Assembly (NCBI RefSeq): GCF_030063475.1
Contig: NZ_JASIRT010000005.1
Coordinates: forward strand, 1 to 64,000
DNA length: 64,000 nt
DNA from: Roseomonas sp. E05
Lineage (GTDB): Bacteria; Pseudomonadota; Alphaproteobacteria; Acetobacterales; Acetobacteraceae
Direction of reading: 5' to 3'
Part shown: positions 7,950 through 16,110 of the stretch, one piece after another
Position numbering within the stretch: position 1 is the first letter of the stretch
Layout of the letters: each line of letters begins with the position of its first letter
Notes under the pieces: generated by a model
Databases searched by the model: none
What the model was told of the DNA's origin: nothing
The model's input: only the letters and a program-made list of their open reading frames with translations
Position numbers and translations under genes: made by a program

Positions 7950-10900
7950 ATGCCGGATGGCCAGAAGGGCGCGGGCGGCGCCCGGGCGGAACTGCTGCGC
8001 GCGATGGCGGAGGCCTTGCAGCGGCAGGCGCCCGGCCTGCCTCCGGCCGCCGCCGGGCTGCTGCACGCGATGGCCGAGGCGCTGCCCACCGCCGAGCTGG
8101 CCGCCGAACCGCCGGAGCGCCTCGCCGCCGCCGCCGCCAGCCTCTTCGCCCTGGCCAGCCAGCGCCGCCCCGGCACCGCCAAGGTGCGGCTGCAGCCGCC
8201 GGGCCCCGGGCGCGGCGCCGTCGCGGTGGCGGAGATCGTCAGCGACGACATGCCCTTCCTGGTGGACAGCGTGCTGGCCGCCCTCGCCCTCTCCGGCCGC
8301 ACCGTGCGCCGGCTGCTGCACCCGGTGATGCGCGTCACCCGCGATGCCGAGGGCCGGCTGCTCGGTTTCGCCCCCGAGGGTGCGGCCGAGAGCATGATGC
8401 ATGTCGAGATCGCCCCGGCCACCACCCGCCTGCTCGGCGGCGGCGCACCCGAGGCCGGCTGGGAGGCCACCGAGGCGGCGTTGGAGCGCGCGCTGGCCGA
8501 GCTGCGCCTGGCCGTGACCGACTTCCCCGCCATCCTGGGCCGGCTGCACGCCGCCGAGGCGGAGATCGGCTCCGATGCCGGCGGCGCCCAGTCCTTCCTG
8601 CGCTGGATGGAGGAGAATTTCGTCTTCCTCGGTCACCGGCTGATCCGCTTCGGCGCGGCCGGCACGGCGGAAGGCGCGGAGGAGCATCTCGGCCTGTTGC
8701 GCGACGAGGCGCTGCCGGTCTTCGACGCGCTGCGCGAGCTCGGCGCCATCCCGCCCGCCATGCTCGCCTCGCTCCGCGGGGGTGGGCCGATCGCGGTGGC
8801 CAAGGCCAATATGCGCGCCCGGGTGCACCGGCCGCAGCATGCCGACGTGGTGGCCACCCGCATCTTCGGGCCGGACGGGCAGGTGACGGGGCTGCGGCTG
8901 TTCCTCGGCCTCTTCGCCGCCTCGGCCTACAACCGCAACCCGCGCTCGATCCCCTGGCTGGCCGACAAGGTGGCGCGCATCCTCGACTTGGCCGGCGTCA
9001 ACCCGGACAGCCATGACGGCCGGGCGATGCGCAACATCCTCGACACCTGGCCGCGCGACGAGCTGTTCCAGGCCGACGAGGCCGCCATCCTGGACGGCGC
9101 CCGGCGGGCGCTCGACCTCTCGATCCGTCCGCGCCCGGCGCTCTACCTCCGGCGCGACCCCTTCGAGCGCTTCGTCTCCGCCATCGCCTGGCTGCCGCGC
9201 GACACCTTCGACACCCAGCTCCGCGAGCAGGTCGGCGCCATGCTGGCGCGCGCCTTCAACGGCCGTCTCTCCGCCTTCCACATCGCGCTCGGCGACACGC
9301 CGCTGGCGCGCATCCACTACATCATCGGCACCGCGCCCGGCGCCGTCGGGCAGGTGGAGGACGCCGCGCTGGAGGCGGCGGTGGCGCAGGCCGCCCGCTC
9401 CTTCACCGACCGGCTGGGCGAGGCGCTGACCGCCGAGCTGGGCGAGGCGCGCGCCGCCACCGCCCTCGCCCGCTGGGCCGACGCCTTCCCCGAGGCCTAT
9501 AGCGATACCGTCGCCGCCACCACCGCCGTGGCCGACCTGCACCTGGCCGAGGCGGCGCTGGAGGCCGGCCGCCCCGCCGCGCGCATCGAGCGCCTGCCGG
9601 GCACCGAGGCGCGGGCGCTCTGCCTGCGGCTGGTGCATCCGGGCGGGCCGCTGCCGCTGGCCGATGTGCTGCCGCTGTTCGAAAGCCTCGACCTGCGCGC
9701 CATCGAGGAGCAGCCCTTCCATCTCCGCGTCGGCGGCGCCACCCGGGCGGTGCTGCACGTCTTCACCCTGGAAGCCGGCACTCCGCTGGAGGAAAGCCGC
9801 TTCCCCGCGCTGCTGGAGGCGCTGGCGGCGCTGCAGGACGGCCGCGCCGAGGTGGACGGCTTCAACCGCCTGGTGCCGCGCGCCGGCCTCGCCTGGCGCG
9901 AGGCCTGGCTGCTGCGCGCCCTGTTCCGCTGGCTGAAGCAGGTCGGCTTCGCCTTCGCGCAAGGCTCGGTGGAGGCGGCGCTGATCGCCTATCCGCGGGC
10001 GGCGCGCCTGCTGGTGGACCTGTTCAACGCCCGCTTCGATCCCGCCCGCACCGGCAACGTGGCGCTCGACGAGCCGCGCCTGGAGGCCGCCTGGGCGGTC
10101 ATGATGGAACAGGTGGAGGATGCCGATGCCGACCGCATCCTGGCCCGCCTGCGCACCGCGCTGGACGCCATGCTGCGCACCAACTTCTTCCAGGGGAAGC
10201 CCTATCTCTCGCTGAAGTTCGACAGCGCGGCGGCGGGCGAGATGCCCCTCCCCCGCCCCTGGCGCGAGATTTTCGTTCACGCCCCGCACATGGAGGGCTG
10301 CCACCTGCGCGCCGGGCCGGTGGCGCGCGGCGGCATCCGCTGGTCCGACCGGCGCGAGGACTTCCGCACCGAGATCCTCGGCCTGATGAAGGCGCAGCGG
10401 CTGAAGAACGTCGTCATCGTGCCGACCGGCGCCAAGGGCGGCTTCGTGCTGAAGGGCCAGGTGCCGCCGGCCACGGACCGGGAAGCCTTCATGGCCACCG
10501 GCATCGCCGCCTACAAGACGCTGATCCGCGGCATGCTGGACATCACCGACAACCTGCAGGGCGAGGTGGTGCTGCCGCCGCCTGACGTGGTGCGGCGCGA
10601 CAGGGACGACCCCTATATCGTCGCCGCCGCCGACAAGGGCACCGCGACCTTCAGCGACATCGCCAACGGCCTGGCCAAGGAATACGGCTTCTGGCTGAAC
10701 GATGCCTTCGCCTCCGGCGGCAGCCAGGGCTACGACCACAAGGCGATGGGCATCACCGCCAAGGGCGCCTGGGTGATGATCGCCCGCCACTTCGCCGAGA
10801 TGGGCCACGACATCCAGGCCGAGCCTTTCACCATGGTGGGCGTCGGCGACATGTCGGGCGACGTCTTCGGCAACGGACTGCTGGTCTCGCGGCAGACGCG

Positions 10901-12626
10901 GCTGCTGGCGGCCTTCGACCACCGCCACATCTTCATCGACCCCGATCCCGATCCGGCGCGCGCCTATGACGAGCGGGCGCGGCTCTTCGCCCTGCCCCGC
11001 TCCTCCTGGGCCGACTACGACGTGCGGCTGGTGAGCGAGGGCGGCGGCGTCTATCCGCGCAATGCCCGCTTCATCCCGCTCTCGCCGCAGGCCCGCGCCC
11101 TGCTCGGCATCACCGAGGAGAAGCCGGACCCGAACACCGTGATGAAGGCCATCCTGCGCGCCAGGGTGGACCTGCTCTATTTCGGTGGCATCGGCACCTA
11201 CATCAAAGCCTCCACCGAGTCCCAGGCCGATGCCGGGGACCGCGCCAATGATGCCATCCGTGTGGACGGCCGCGAGGTGCGCGCCCGCGTCATTGGCGAG
11301 GGGGCCAATCTCGGCATCACCCAGGCCGGGCGGATCGAAGCGGCGCGTTTCGGCGCCGACGGCCAGGGCGTGCGGCTGAACACGGACGCGCTGGACAACT
11401 CGGCCGGCGTCTCGACCTCCGACCACGAGGTGAACCTCAAGATCCTGCTGGCCGATGCCATGGCCGAGGGTGCGCTGACCGAGCGCCAGCGCGACGACCT
11501 GCTCCGCGGCATGACCGACGAGGTCGCCGCCCTGGTGCTGCGCGACAATGCCCAGCAGTCCCTTGCCATCACGCTGGAGTCCGAGGCGGGGGCCGAGGCG
11601 CTGCCGGCCCAGGCGGCCCTGATGGTGCGGCTGGAACATGCCGGACTGCTGGACCGCGCCGTCGCCGGCCTGCCCGATGCCGAGGCCATGGCCGAGCGCA
11701 TGACCACCGGCACCGCCCTGACCCGGCCGGAGCTGGCCGCCCTGCTGCCCTTCGCCAAGCTCTGGCTGACCGAGGCGATCGAGCACAGCGACCTGCCGGA
11801 CGACCCGGCGCTGGCGCCGCTGCTGGAAGGCTATTTCCCCACCGCCATCCGGCGCGATTTCGCGCCCTTCATCGCCCGCCACCGGCTGCGGCGCGAGCTG
11901 CTGGCCACCATTCTGGCCAATGAGATCGCCAACCGCCTGGGGCCGGCAGGGCTCGCCCGCCTCGCCGCCGATGCCGAACCGGCGCAGGCAGCGCGGGCCA
12001 CCATCCTGGCCGAGCGCCTGCTCGGCCTCGGGGCCGCCGCCGACACCGCCGACACCGCCCCCGCCGCTGCGGCAGTGCGCCATGCGGCGCTGCGGATGCT
12101 CCGGCACCTGCTGGGCGCCATGGCGCGAGAGCTGCTGAGCATACCGGAGTCGCGCCAGGGGCTGACACAGGCGCTGGCTTCGCTACAGCCCGGCATCGGC
12201 GCGCTGATGGCCGCGGAAACCGCCGCCGTGCACCCCGCTGCCGAGGGGCTGCCGGAGGCCGTGGCCCGGCTGGTGGCAGCGGCGCCGGCGCTGGAGGCCG
12301 CACCAGCCATCGTGCGCCTCGCCGCGCAGGCCGGGGTCGAGCCGGAGCGGGCGGCGGAGGCGTGGCGCCGGGCCGGCGAGCGCTTCCACCTGGCGGCGCT
12401 GCGGCAGGCCACGGCGCAGGCACCAGGCAGCGGGCCTTTCGTCACGCGCGCCAAGGCGGCACTGCTGGACGACCTCGCCGAGTTGCAGACCCGCCTCGCC
12501 ACCGCCTGCCTGCGCGGCGCCCTGCCGGAGGCGGAAAGCGCCATCCGCGTGGCGCAGGAAGCCGCCGCGCGGCCCGAGCTGGCGGGGGTGACGGTGGCGG
12601 TGCGGGAGATCGCGCGGGTCGCATGA
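7950..12626 (+). CDS. gdhB: NAD-specific glutamate dehydrogenase, large 180-kDa type
   Basis: Converts glutamate to 2-oxoglutarate and ammonia with NAD, feeding amino acid carbon to the TCA cycle. At 1558 residues it matches the large bacterial class (about 1600). An N-terminal regulatory half with ACT-like segments carries the family run FLRWMEENFVFLGHRLI. The catalytic core lies at about residues 750-1160, with RGGIRWSDRREDFRTEILGL, VPTGAKGGFVLK (substrate lysines) and GTATFSDIANGLAKEYGFWL, followed by VVGVGDMSGDVFGNG-type NAD-binding sequence (here MVGVGDMSGDVFGNG). GAGGAG precedes the ATG. It stands alone and is followed by a two-way terminator-like repeat. Confidence 0.96.
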   Translation: MPDGQKGAGGARAELLRAMAEALQRQAPGLPPAAAGLLHAMAEALPTAELAAEPPERLAAAAASLFALASQRRPGTAKVRLQPPGPGRGAVAVAEIVSDDMPFLVDSVLAALALSGRTVRRLLHPVMRVTRDAEGRLLGFAPEGAAESMMHVEIAPATTRLLGGGAPEAGWEATEAALERALAELRLAVTDFPAILGRLHAAEAEIGSDAGGAQSFLRWMEENFVFLGHRLIRFGAAGTAEGAEEHLGLLRDEALPVFDALRELGAIPPAMLASLRGGGPIAVAKANMRARVHRPQHADVVATRIFGPDGQVTGLRLFLGLFAASAYNRNPRSIPWLADKVARILDLAGVNPDSHDGRAMRNILDTWPRDELFQADEAAILDGARRALDLSIRPRPALYLRRDPFERFVSAIAWLPRDTFDTQLREQVGAMLARAFNGRLSAFHIALGDTPLARIHYIIGTAPGAVGQVEDAALEAAVAQAARSFTDRLGEALTAELGEARAATALARWADAFPEAYSDTVAATTAVADLHLAEAALEAGRPAARIERLPGTEARALCLRLVHPGGPLPLADVLPLFESLDLRAIEEQPFHLRVGGATRAVLHVFTLEAGTPLEESRFPALLEALAALQDGRAEVDGFNRLVPRAGLAWREAWLLRALFRWLKQVGFAFAQGSVEAALIAYPRAARLLVDLFNARFDPARTGNVALDEPRLEAAWAVMMEQVEDADADRILARLRTALDAMLRTNFFQGKPYLSLKFDSAAAGEMPLPRPWREIFVHAPHMEGCHLRAGPVARGGIRWSDRREDFRTEILGLMKAQRLKNVVIVPTGAKGGFVLKGQVPPATDREAFMATGIAAYKTLIRGMLDITDNLQGEVVLPPPDVVRRDRDDPYIVAAADKGTATFSDIANGLAKEYGFWLNDAFASGGSQGYDHKAMGITAKGAWVMIARHFAEMGHDIQAEPFTMVGVGDMSGDVFGNGLLVSRQTRLLAAFDHRHIFIDPDPDPARAYDERARLFALPRSSWADYDVRLVSEGGGVYPRNARFIPLSPQARALLGITEEKPDPNTVMKAILRARVDLLYFGGIGTYIKASTESQADAGDRANDAIRVDGREVRARVIGEGANLGITQAGRIEAARFGADGQGVRLNTDALDNSAGVSTSDHEVNLKILLADAMAEGALTERQRDDLLRGMTDEVAALVLRDNAQQSLAITLESEAGAEALPAQAALMVRLEHAGLLDRAVAGLPDAEAMAERMTTGTALTRPELAALLPFAKLWLTEAIEHSDLPDDPALAPLLEGYFPTAIRRDFAPFIARHRLRRELLATILANEIANRLGPAGLARLAADAEPAQAARATILAERLLGLGAAADTADTAPAAAAVRHAALRMLRHLLGAMARELLSIPESRQGLTQALASLQPGIGALMAAETAAVHPAAEGLPEAVARLVAAAPALEAAPAIVRLAAQAGVEPERAAEAWRRAGERFHLAALRQATAQAPGSGPFVTRAKAALLDDLAELQTRLATACLRGALPEAESAIRVAQEAAARPELAGVTVAVREIARVA

Positions 12627-12629
12627 AGG

Positions 12630-12756
12630 CTGGGGGAATGAATTCCCCCAGACCCCCATCTTCTTTCTGTCATTTTCCGCACAGGCGGCTCGCGCAGCCC
12701 TGAACTGACAAGACAAAGATGGGGGTTCGGGGGAATTCCTTCCCCCGATCTTTTTT
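12630..12756. repeat. Two-way hairpin repeat, copy 1
   Basis: Two inverted units. The left unit has CTGGGGGAA (12630-12638) pairing with TTCCCCCAG (12643-12651). The right unit has TCGGGGGAA (12727-12735) pairing with TTCCCCCGA (12740-12748), then CTTTTTT. Each hairpin is flanked on its inner side by GATGGGGG and an A-run. It lies between NAD-glutamate dehydrogenase and the MFS gene, and the right unit would end transcription of the former. An in-frame ATG in the right unit (12719) can mislead gene callers into extending the MFS gene. Confidence 0.85.
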
Positions 12757-12799
12757 GCCGCCTCGCCAGCATGGACAGCGCCGGGCACTCTGCCGCCCC

Positions 12800-14062
12800 A
12801 TGAAGCATCGCCTGCCGCGCAAGGCCTGGGCCTGGGCGCTCTACGACTGGGCCAACAGCGCCTTCCCCACGGTCGTCTCCACCTTCGTCATCGCCGCCTA
12901 TTTCACGCAGGGCATCGCCGCCAGCCCCGCCGAGGGCCAGGCGCTCTGGGGCTGGATGCAGACCTTGGCGGGCATCGTCATCGCGCTGCTCTCGCCGGTG
13001 CTGGGCGCGGTGGCCGATGCGGGGGGGCGGCGGCGGACCATGCTGCTGCTCTGCACCGTGCTGACCGCCGTTGCCACGGCGCTGATCTGGTTCGCCAAGC
13101 CGGACCCGGCCCATGCCGCCTGGGCGCTGGCCTGCGTCGGCATCGCCACGGTCGGGTTCGAGCTGGGCACGGTGTTCTACAATTCCATGCTGCCGCAGGT
13201 GGCGCCGCCCGAGCGGCTGGGCCGCATCTCCGGCCTCGCCTGGGGTCTGGGTTATGCCGGCGGCCTCGCCTGTCTGCTCCTCTCTCTGCTGGCGCTGGTG
13301 CGGCCGGACCCCTCGCCCTTCGGGCTGGACCGCGCCAGCGCCGAGCATGTGCGCGCCACGGCGCCGCTGGTCGCCGCCTGGATGCTGCTCTTTGGCTGGC
13401 CGGTGCTGATCGCCCTGCCGGACCCGCCGCCACCGCGTCCGGCCTGGGGCGCCGCGGTCCGCCAGGGCCTCGCCGAGATCGGCGCGGTGCTGCGGGGCCT
13501 GCCGCACGACCCGACGCTCGCCCGCTTCCTGCTGGCGCGGCTGTTCTACACGGACGGGCTGAACACCCTCTTTGCCTTCGGCGCCATCTACGCGGCCGGC
13601 ACCTTCGGCATGGACTTCGAGGAGATCCTGCTCTTCGGCATCGCGCTCAACGTCACCGCCGGGCTCGGCGCCGCCGGCTTCGGCCTGGTGGAGGACCGGC
13701 TCGGCGCCCGGCCCACGGTGCTGGTGGCGCTGCTCGCCCTGTTCCTGCTCGGCGGGGCCCTGGTGCTGATCAGCGACCGCACGCTGTTCTGGGCAGTGGC
13801 GTTGGCGCTCGGCCTGTTCCTCGGCCCGGCGCAGTCGGCCTCCCGCAGCTACATGGCCCATCTCGCGCCCGCGGGCGAGGCGGCGGCGTATTTCGGCCTC
13901 TTCGCCCTCTCGGGCCGCGTCACCGGCTTCCTGGGGCCGGCGGTGCTGGCCGCCGTCACCAGCCTGACCGACAACCAGCGCGCGGGGATGGCGACCGTTC
14001 TGGCCTTCCTCGCCATCGGCGCCGCCATCCTGCTGACGGTCCGCGAAAGGCCCCGCGCATGA
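12800..14062 (+). CDS. MFS transporter, UMF1/Atg22-like
   Basis: A 420-residue inner-membrane protein with about 12 hydrophobic segments. The N-terminal WAWALYDWANSAFPTVVSTF is the hallmark of the UMF1 (Atg22-like) branch of the major facilitator superfamily, as is GAVADAGGRRRT after the second helix. Yeast Atg22 exports amino acids from the vacuole; bacterial substrates are unknown. The start at 12800 is chosen because an earlier in-frame ATG lies inside the repeat and would add repeat-encoded residues. The stop overlaps the histidine-phosphatase start by 4 bp, so the two are co-translated. Confidence 0.88.
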   Translation: MKHRLPRKAWAWALYDWANSAFPTVVSTFVIAAYFTQGIAASPAEGQALWGWMQTLAGIVIALLSPVLGAVADAGGRRRTMLLLCTVLTAVATALIWFAKPDPAHAAWALACVGIATVGFELGTVFYNSMLPQVAPPERLGRISGLAWGLGYAGGLACLLLSLLALVRPDPSPFGLDRASAEHVRATAPLVAAWMLLFGWPVLIALPDPPPPRPAWGAAVRQGLAEIGAVLRGLPHDPTLARFLLARLFYTDGLNTLFAFGAIYAAGTFGMDFEEILLFGIALNVTAGLGAAGFGLVEDRLGARPTVLVALLALFLLGGALVLISDRTLFWAVALALGLFLGPAQSASRSYMAHLAPAGEAAAYFGLFALSGRVTGFLGPAVLAAVTSLTDNQRAGMATVLAFLAIGAAILLTVRERPRA

Positions 14063-14646
14063 GCCGCATCATCTTCATCACCCACCCCGAGGTGGCGATC
14101 GACCCGGCGGTTCCGGTGCCGGACTGGACCCTCTCCGAACAGGGCTTCGCCCGCATGCGGCGGCTGCTGGAACAGCCCTGGATCGCCGGCATCCGCCACA
14201 TCGCCAGCAGCGCCGAGCGCAAGGCGCGCGATGCGGCCGGCGTCCTGGCGGGCCATCTCGGCCTGCCGGTGCGGGTGGTCGAGGCACTCGGGGAGAATGA
14301 CCGCAGCGCCACGGGCTACCTGCCCAGGGCGGAGTTCGAGGCCACCGCCGATGCCTTCTTCGCTCACCCCGCGCAAAGCATCCGCGGATGGGAACGCGCG
14401 GTGGACGCCCAGGCGCGCATCATCCGCGCGGTGGAGGCGGCCCTCGCCGGAACGGAGGGCGATGCCGCCATCCTGGCGCATGGCGCGGTCGGGGCGCTGC
14501 TGCTCTGCAACCTGAGCAGGCGCCCGATCAGCCGCGCGGCCGACCAGCCCGGCGGAGGCGGCGGCAATCTCTTCGTCTTCGGGCGGGAGGACCGGCGGCT
14601 GATCAGCGGGTGGCAACGGATGGAGGAGGCAAGGCTGGGGGAATGA
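14059..14646 (+). CDS. Histidine phosphatase-family protein with an altered RHG motif
   Basis: A 195-residue phosphoglycerate-mutase-like protein. The usual first motif, Arg-His-Gly, reads FITHPE: the catalytic His (about residue 9) is kept, but Arg becomes Thr and Gly becomes Pro. Other family marks are present: SSAERKARDAA, a central acidic GENDRS, and the second histidine in ILAHGAVGALL. Loss of the phosphate-binding Arg may weaken or change catalysis. The last codons, Gly-Glu-stop, come from the adjoining repeat. It overlaps the MFS gene by 4 bp. Substrate is unknown. Confidence 0.8.
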   Translation: MSRIIFITHPEVAIDPAVPVPDWTLSEQGFARMRRLLEQPWIAGIRHIASSAERKARDAAGVLAGHLGLPVRVVEALGENDRSATGYLPRAEFEATADAFFAHPAQSIRGWERAVDAQARIIRAVEAALAGTEGDAAILAHGAVGALLLCNLSRRPISRAADQPGGGGGNLFVFGREDRRLISGWQRMEEARLGE

Positions 14647-14760
14647 ATTCCCCCAGACCCCCATCTTTTTTCTTCGAATTCCCTGCGCGCGCGGGAAGCC
14701 CAGCGCCAAACTGACAAAAAAGAAGATGGGGGCTTGGGGGAATTCCTTCCCCCAAACTCT
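14635..14760. repeat. Two-way hairpin repeat, copy 2
   Basis: Left unit CTGGGGGAA (14635-14643) pairs with TTCCCCCAG (14648-14656); right unit TTGGGGGAA (14734-14742) pairs with TTCCCCCAA (14747-14755). Compared with copy 1 the C-G pair of the right stem has become T-A on both sides, a compensating change. It separates two convergent genes, the histidine phosphatase and the thioesterase, where a two-way terminator is expected. Confidence 0.85.
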
Positions 14761-14761
14761 T

Positions 14762-15208
14762 CTACTTTTCGGCCGGGCTGCCCTCGACCGTCTCGCTGCC
14801 GGCGCGCCAGCGATGCGTGGAGGCGCCGAAGGCCACCAGCTTGCCGGCGGCGTCGAACACCTCGGTACGGGCGAAGAAGATGTTGCGCCCGCGCGAGACC
14901 AGCTTGCCCTCGGCCACGATCTGCCCGCCCGTCACCTGGCCGGTGAAGCGGCAGTCGAGGTCGATCGTCACGGCCTTGCGGATATTGCCCGGCACGCTGC
15001 ACCACAGGCCCGCGAAGGCCGCCGCCTGGTCGATCAACGAGAGGATGACGCCGCCATGCACGATGTCGCTGCGGTTCAGGTGCTGCGGCCCGGTGTCGCA
15101 GACCACGCGGGAGAAGCCGTCCCGCCACTCGACCAGCCGGATGCCCAGCAGGTCGTGGTAGGGAGGCGCAGGGGAAGCCAGGTCGGAAGCCAGGTGTTGC
15201 TCGCTCAT
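14762..15208 (-). CDS. PaaI-family hotdog thioesterase
   Basis: A 148-residue single hotdog-fold protein. The conserved run HLNRSDIVHGGVILSLIDQA carries the HGG signature and catalytic-region acidic residue of the PaaI/YdiI-type acyl-CoA thioesterases, and the second half has KAVTIDLDCRFTGQV and RNIFFARTEVFD strands. It probably hydrolyses short, aromatic or medium acyl-CoA; the substrate is not visible. GGGAG lies upstream of the start, and a longer frame upstream was rejected. Its 3' end touches repeat copy 2. The racemase-type gene upstream is co-directional with a 32-bp gap. Confidence 0.87.
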   Translation of the reverse strand: MSEQHLASDLASPAPPYHDLLGIRLVEWRDGFSRVVCDTGPQHLNRSDIVHGGVILSLIDQAAAFAGLWCSVPGNIRKAVTIDLDCRFTGQVTGGQIVAEGKLVSRGRNIFFARTEVFDAAGKLVAFGASTHRWRAGSETVEGSPAEK

Positions 15209-15240
15209 GCACAACTCCCTGCCGGGCAGCGGCGATGGGG

Positions 15241-15963
15241 TCAAGGTGCCAGCCGCGCAGCCAGGGCGGGCGCAAGGCCAATGCTCGGGGTGCGGCCGGG
15301 GCCGGGCAGCACCGGCGAGGGCTCGGCGGCGCCTCGCAGCAGGCATTCCAGGCTGTCCGGCACCGGCACGGGCAGGCGCGGGGCGAGGCGCGGCGCCAGC
15401 CCGGCCAGCCCCGCCCCACCCAGCACGACCACGCCCGCCCCTTCCGCCACGGCCGCCTGCGCGGCCTCGGCAAGCAGGGCAAGCGCGCGCTCCGGCTCGC
15501 GGGCGATCATGTCGCCGGTGGGCGTGACGGCGCGGACCAGCACCTGCCCCGCCGCATGGCCGCGCGAGAGGATGAATTCCTCCAGCATCGGGACCCAGGC
15601 GGCACCGCCGGTCAGCAGGGCGACGCGCGGCGCCATCCCGAGCGCGAGGCGCAGGCTGGCATCGGCCATCCCCGCCACCGGAATGCCGGCCAGCTCGCGC
15701 GCGGCGTCGAGCGCCGGGTCACCGAAGCAGGCAATGGCGATGGCATCCACCGCACCGGCATGCTCGGCAACCTGTTCCAGCACCGCATGGCCGGCAATGG
15801 CGGCGGCGGTGCGGCTGGCGATGTAGCGCGCGCCGAACCGCGCCGTCGCCGGATGCAACGCCACATGCGCAAGGCCGAGGCGCGGCAGGGCCTCCTGCGC
15901 CAGGTGGAGCATGCGCTCCGTCATGGAAGTGTCGGTATTGCCGTTCAGCAGCAGGATGCGCAT
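15241..15963 (-). CDS. Aspartate/glutamate/hydantoin racemase-family protein
   Basis: A 240-residue protein beginning MRILLLNGNTDTSMTERML, the pattern of the hydantoin/Asp-Glu racemase family. The first catalytic Cys is seen in AIAIACFGDPAL (about residue 79). The second site is VVVLGGAGLAGL, where the expected Cys of racemases is replaced by Gly, so a two-base mechanism is doubtful and it may be a decarboxylase-like or isomerase-like relative. It sits with the PaaI thioesterase downstream on the same strand, and repeat copy 3 lies just upstream, so it likely has its own promoter. Confidence 0.75.
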   Translation of the reverse strand: MRILLLNGNTDTSMTERMLHLAQEALPRLGLAHVALHPATARFGARYIASRTAAAIAGHAVLEQVAEHAGAVDAIAIACFGDPALDAARELAGIPVAGMADASLRLALGMAPRVALLTGGAAWVPMLEEFILSRGHAAGQVLVRAVTPTGDMIAREPERALALLAEAAQAAVAEGAGVVVLGGAGLAGLAPRLAPRLPVPVPDSLECLLRGAAEPSPVLPGPGRTPSIGLAPALAARLAP

Positions 15964-15982
15964 GGGTGGACCCAAGGGGAAA

Positions 15983-16096
15983 GGCCGGGGAAAGGGGTTC
16001 CCCCAGCCCCCCATCTTTTCTCTGCCTGCTTCAGCCCGCGCCTGAACGGACAGAAAGAAGAAGGGGGTTCGGGGGAATTCTTTCCCCCGGCCTTTC
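15983..16096. repeat. Two-way hairpin repeat, copy 3 (left half degenerate)
   Basis: The right unit has CGGGGGAA (16070-16077) pairing with TTCCCCCG (16082-16089), then CCTTTCT. The left unit is damaged: GGGGAA (15987-15992) pairs with TTCCCC (15998-16003) and the EcoRI-like centre GAATTC is gone. It lies between two minus-strand genes, the ScfR-type regulator and the racemase-family gene. Confidence 0.75.
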
Positions 16097-16110
16097 TCCC
16101 CGCAAGCCGT

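Noticed and set aside
7329-12107. A minus-strand frame of about 1590 codons across the glutamate dehydrogenase gene
   Set aside because: It is the antisense shadow of a GC3-rich gene; the peptide is Gly/Ala/Gln/His-rich with no motif, while the plus strand shows a complete known enzyme.
12632-12750. EcoRI-like GAATTC palindromes as attachment or transposon ends
   Set aside because: No transposase, target duplications or varying cargo were seen; the T-runs and covarying stems fit terminators better.
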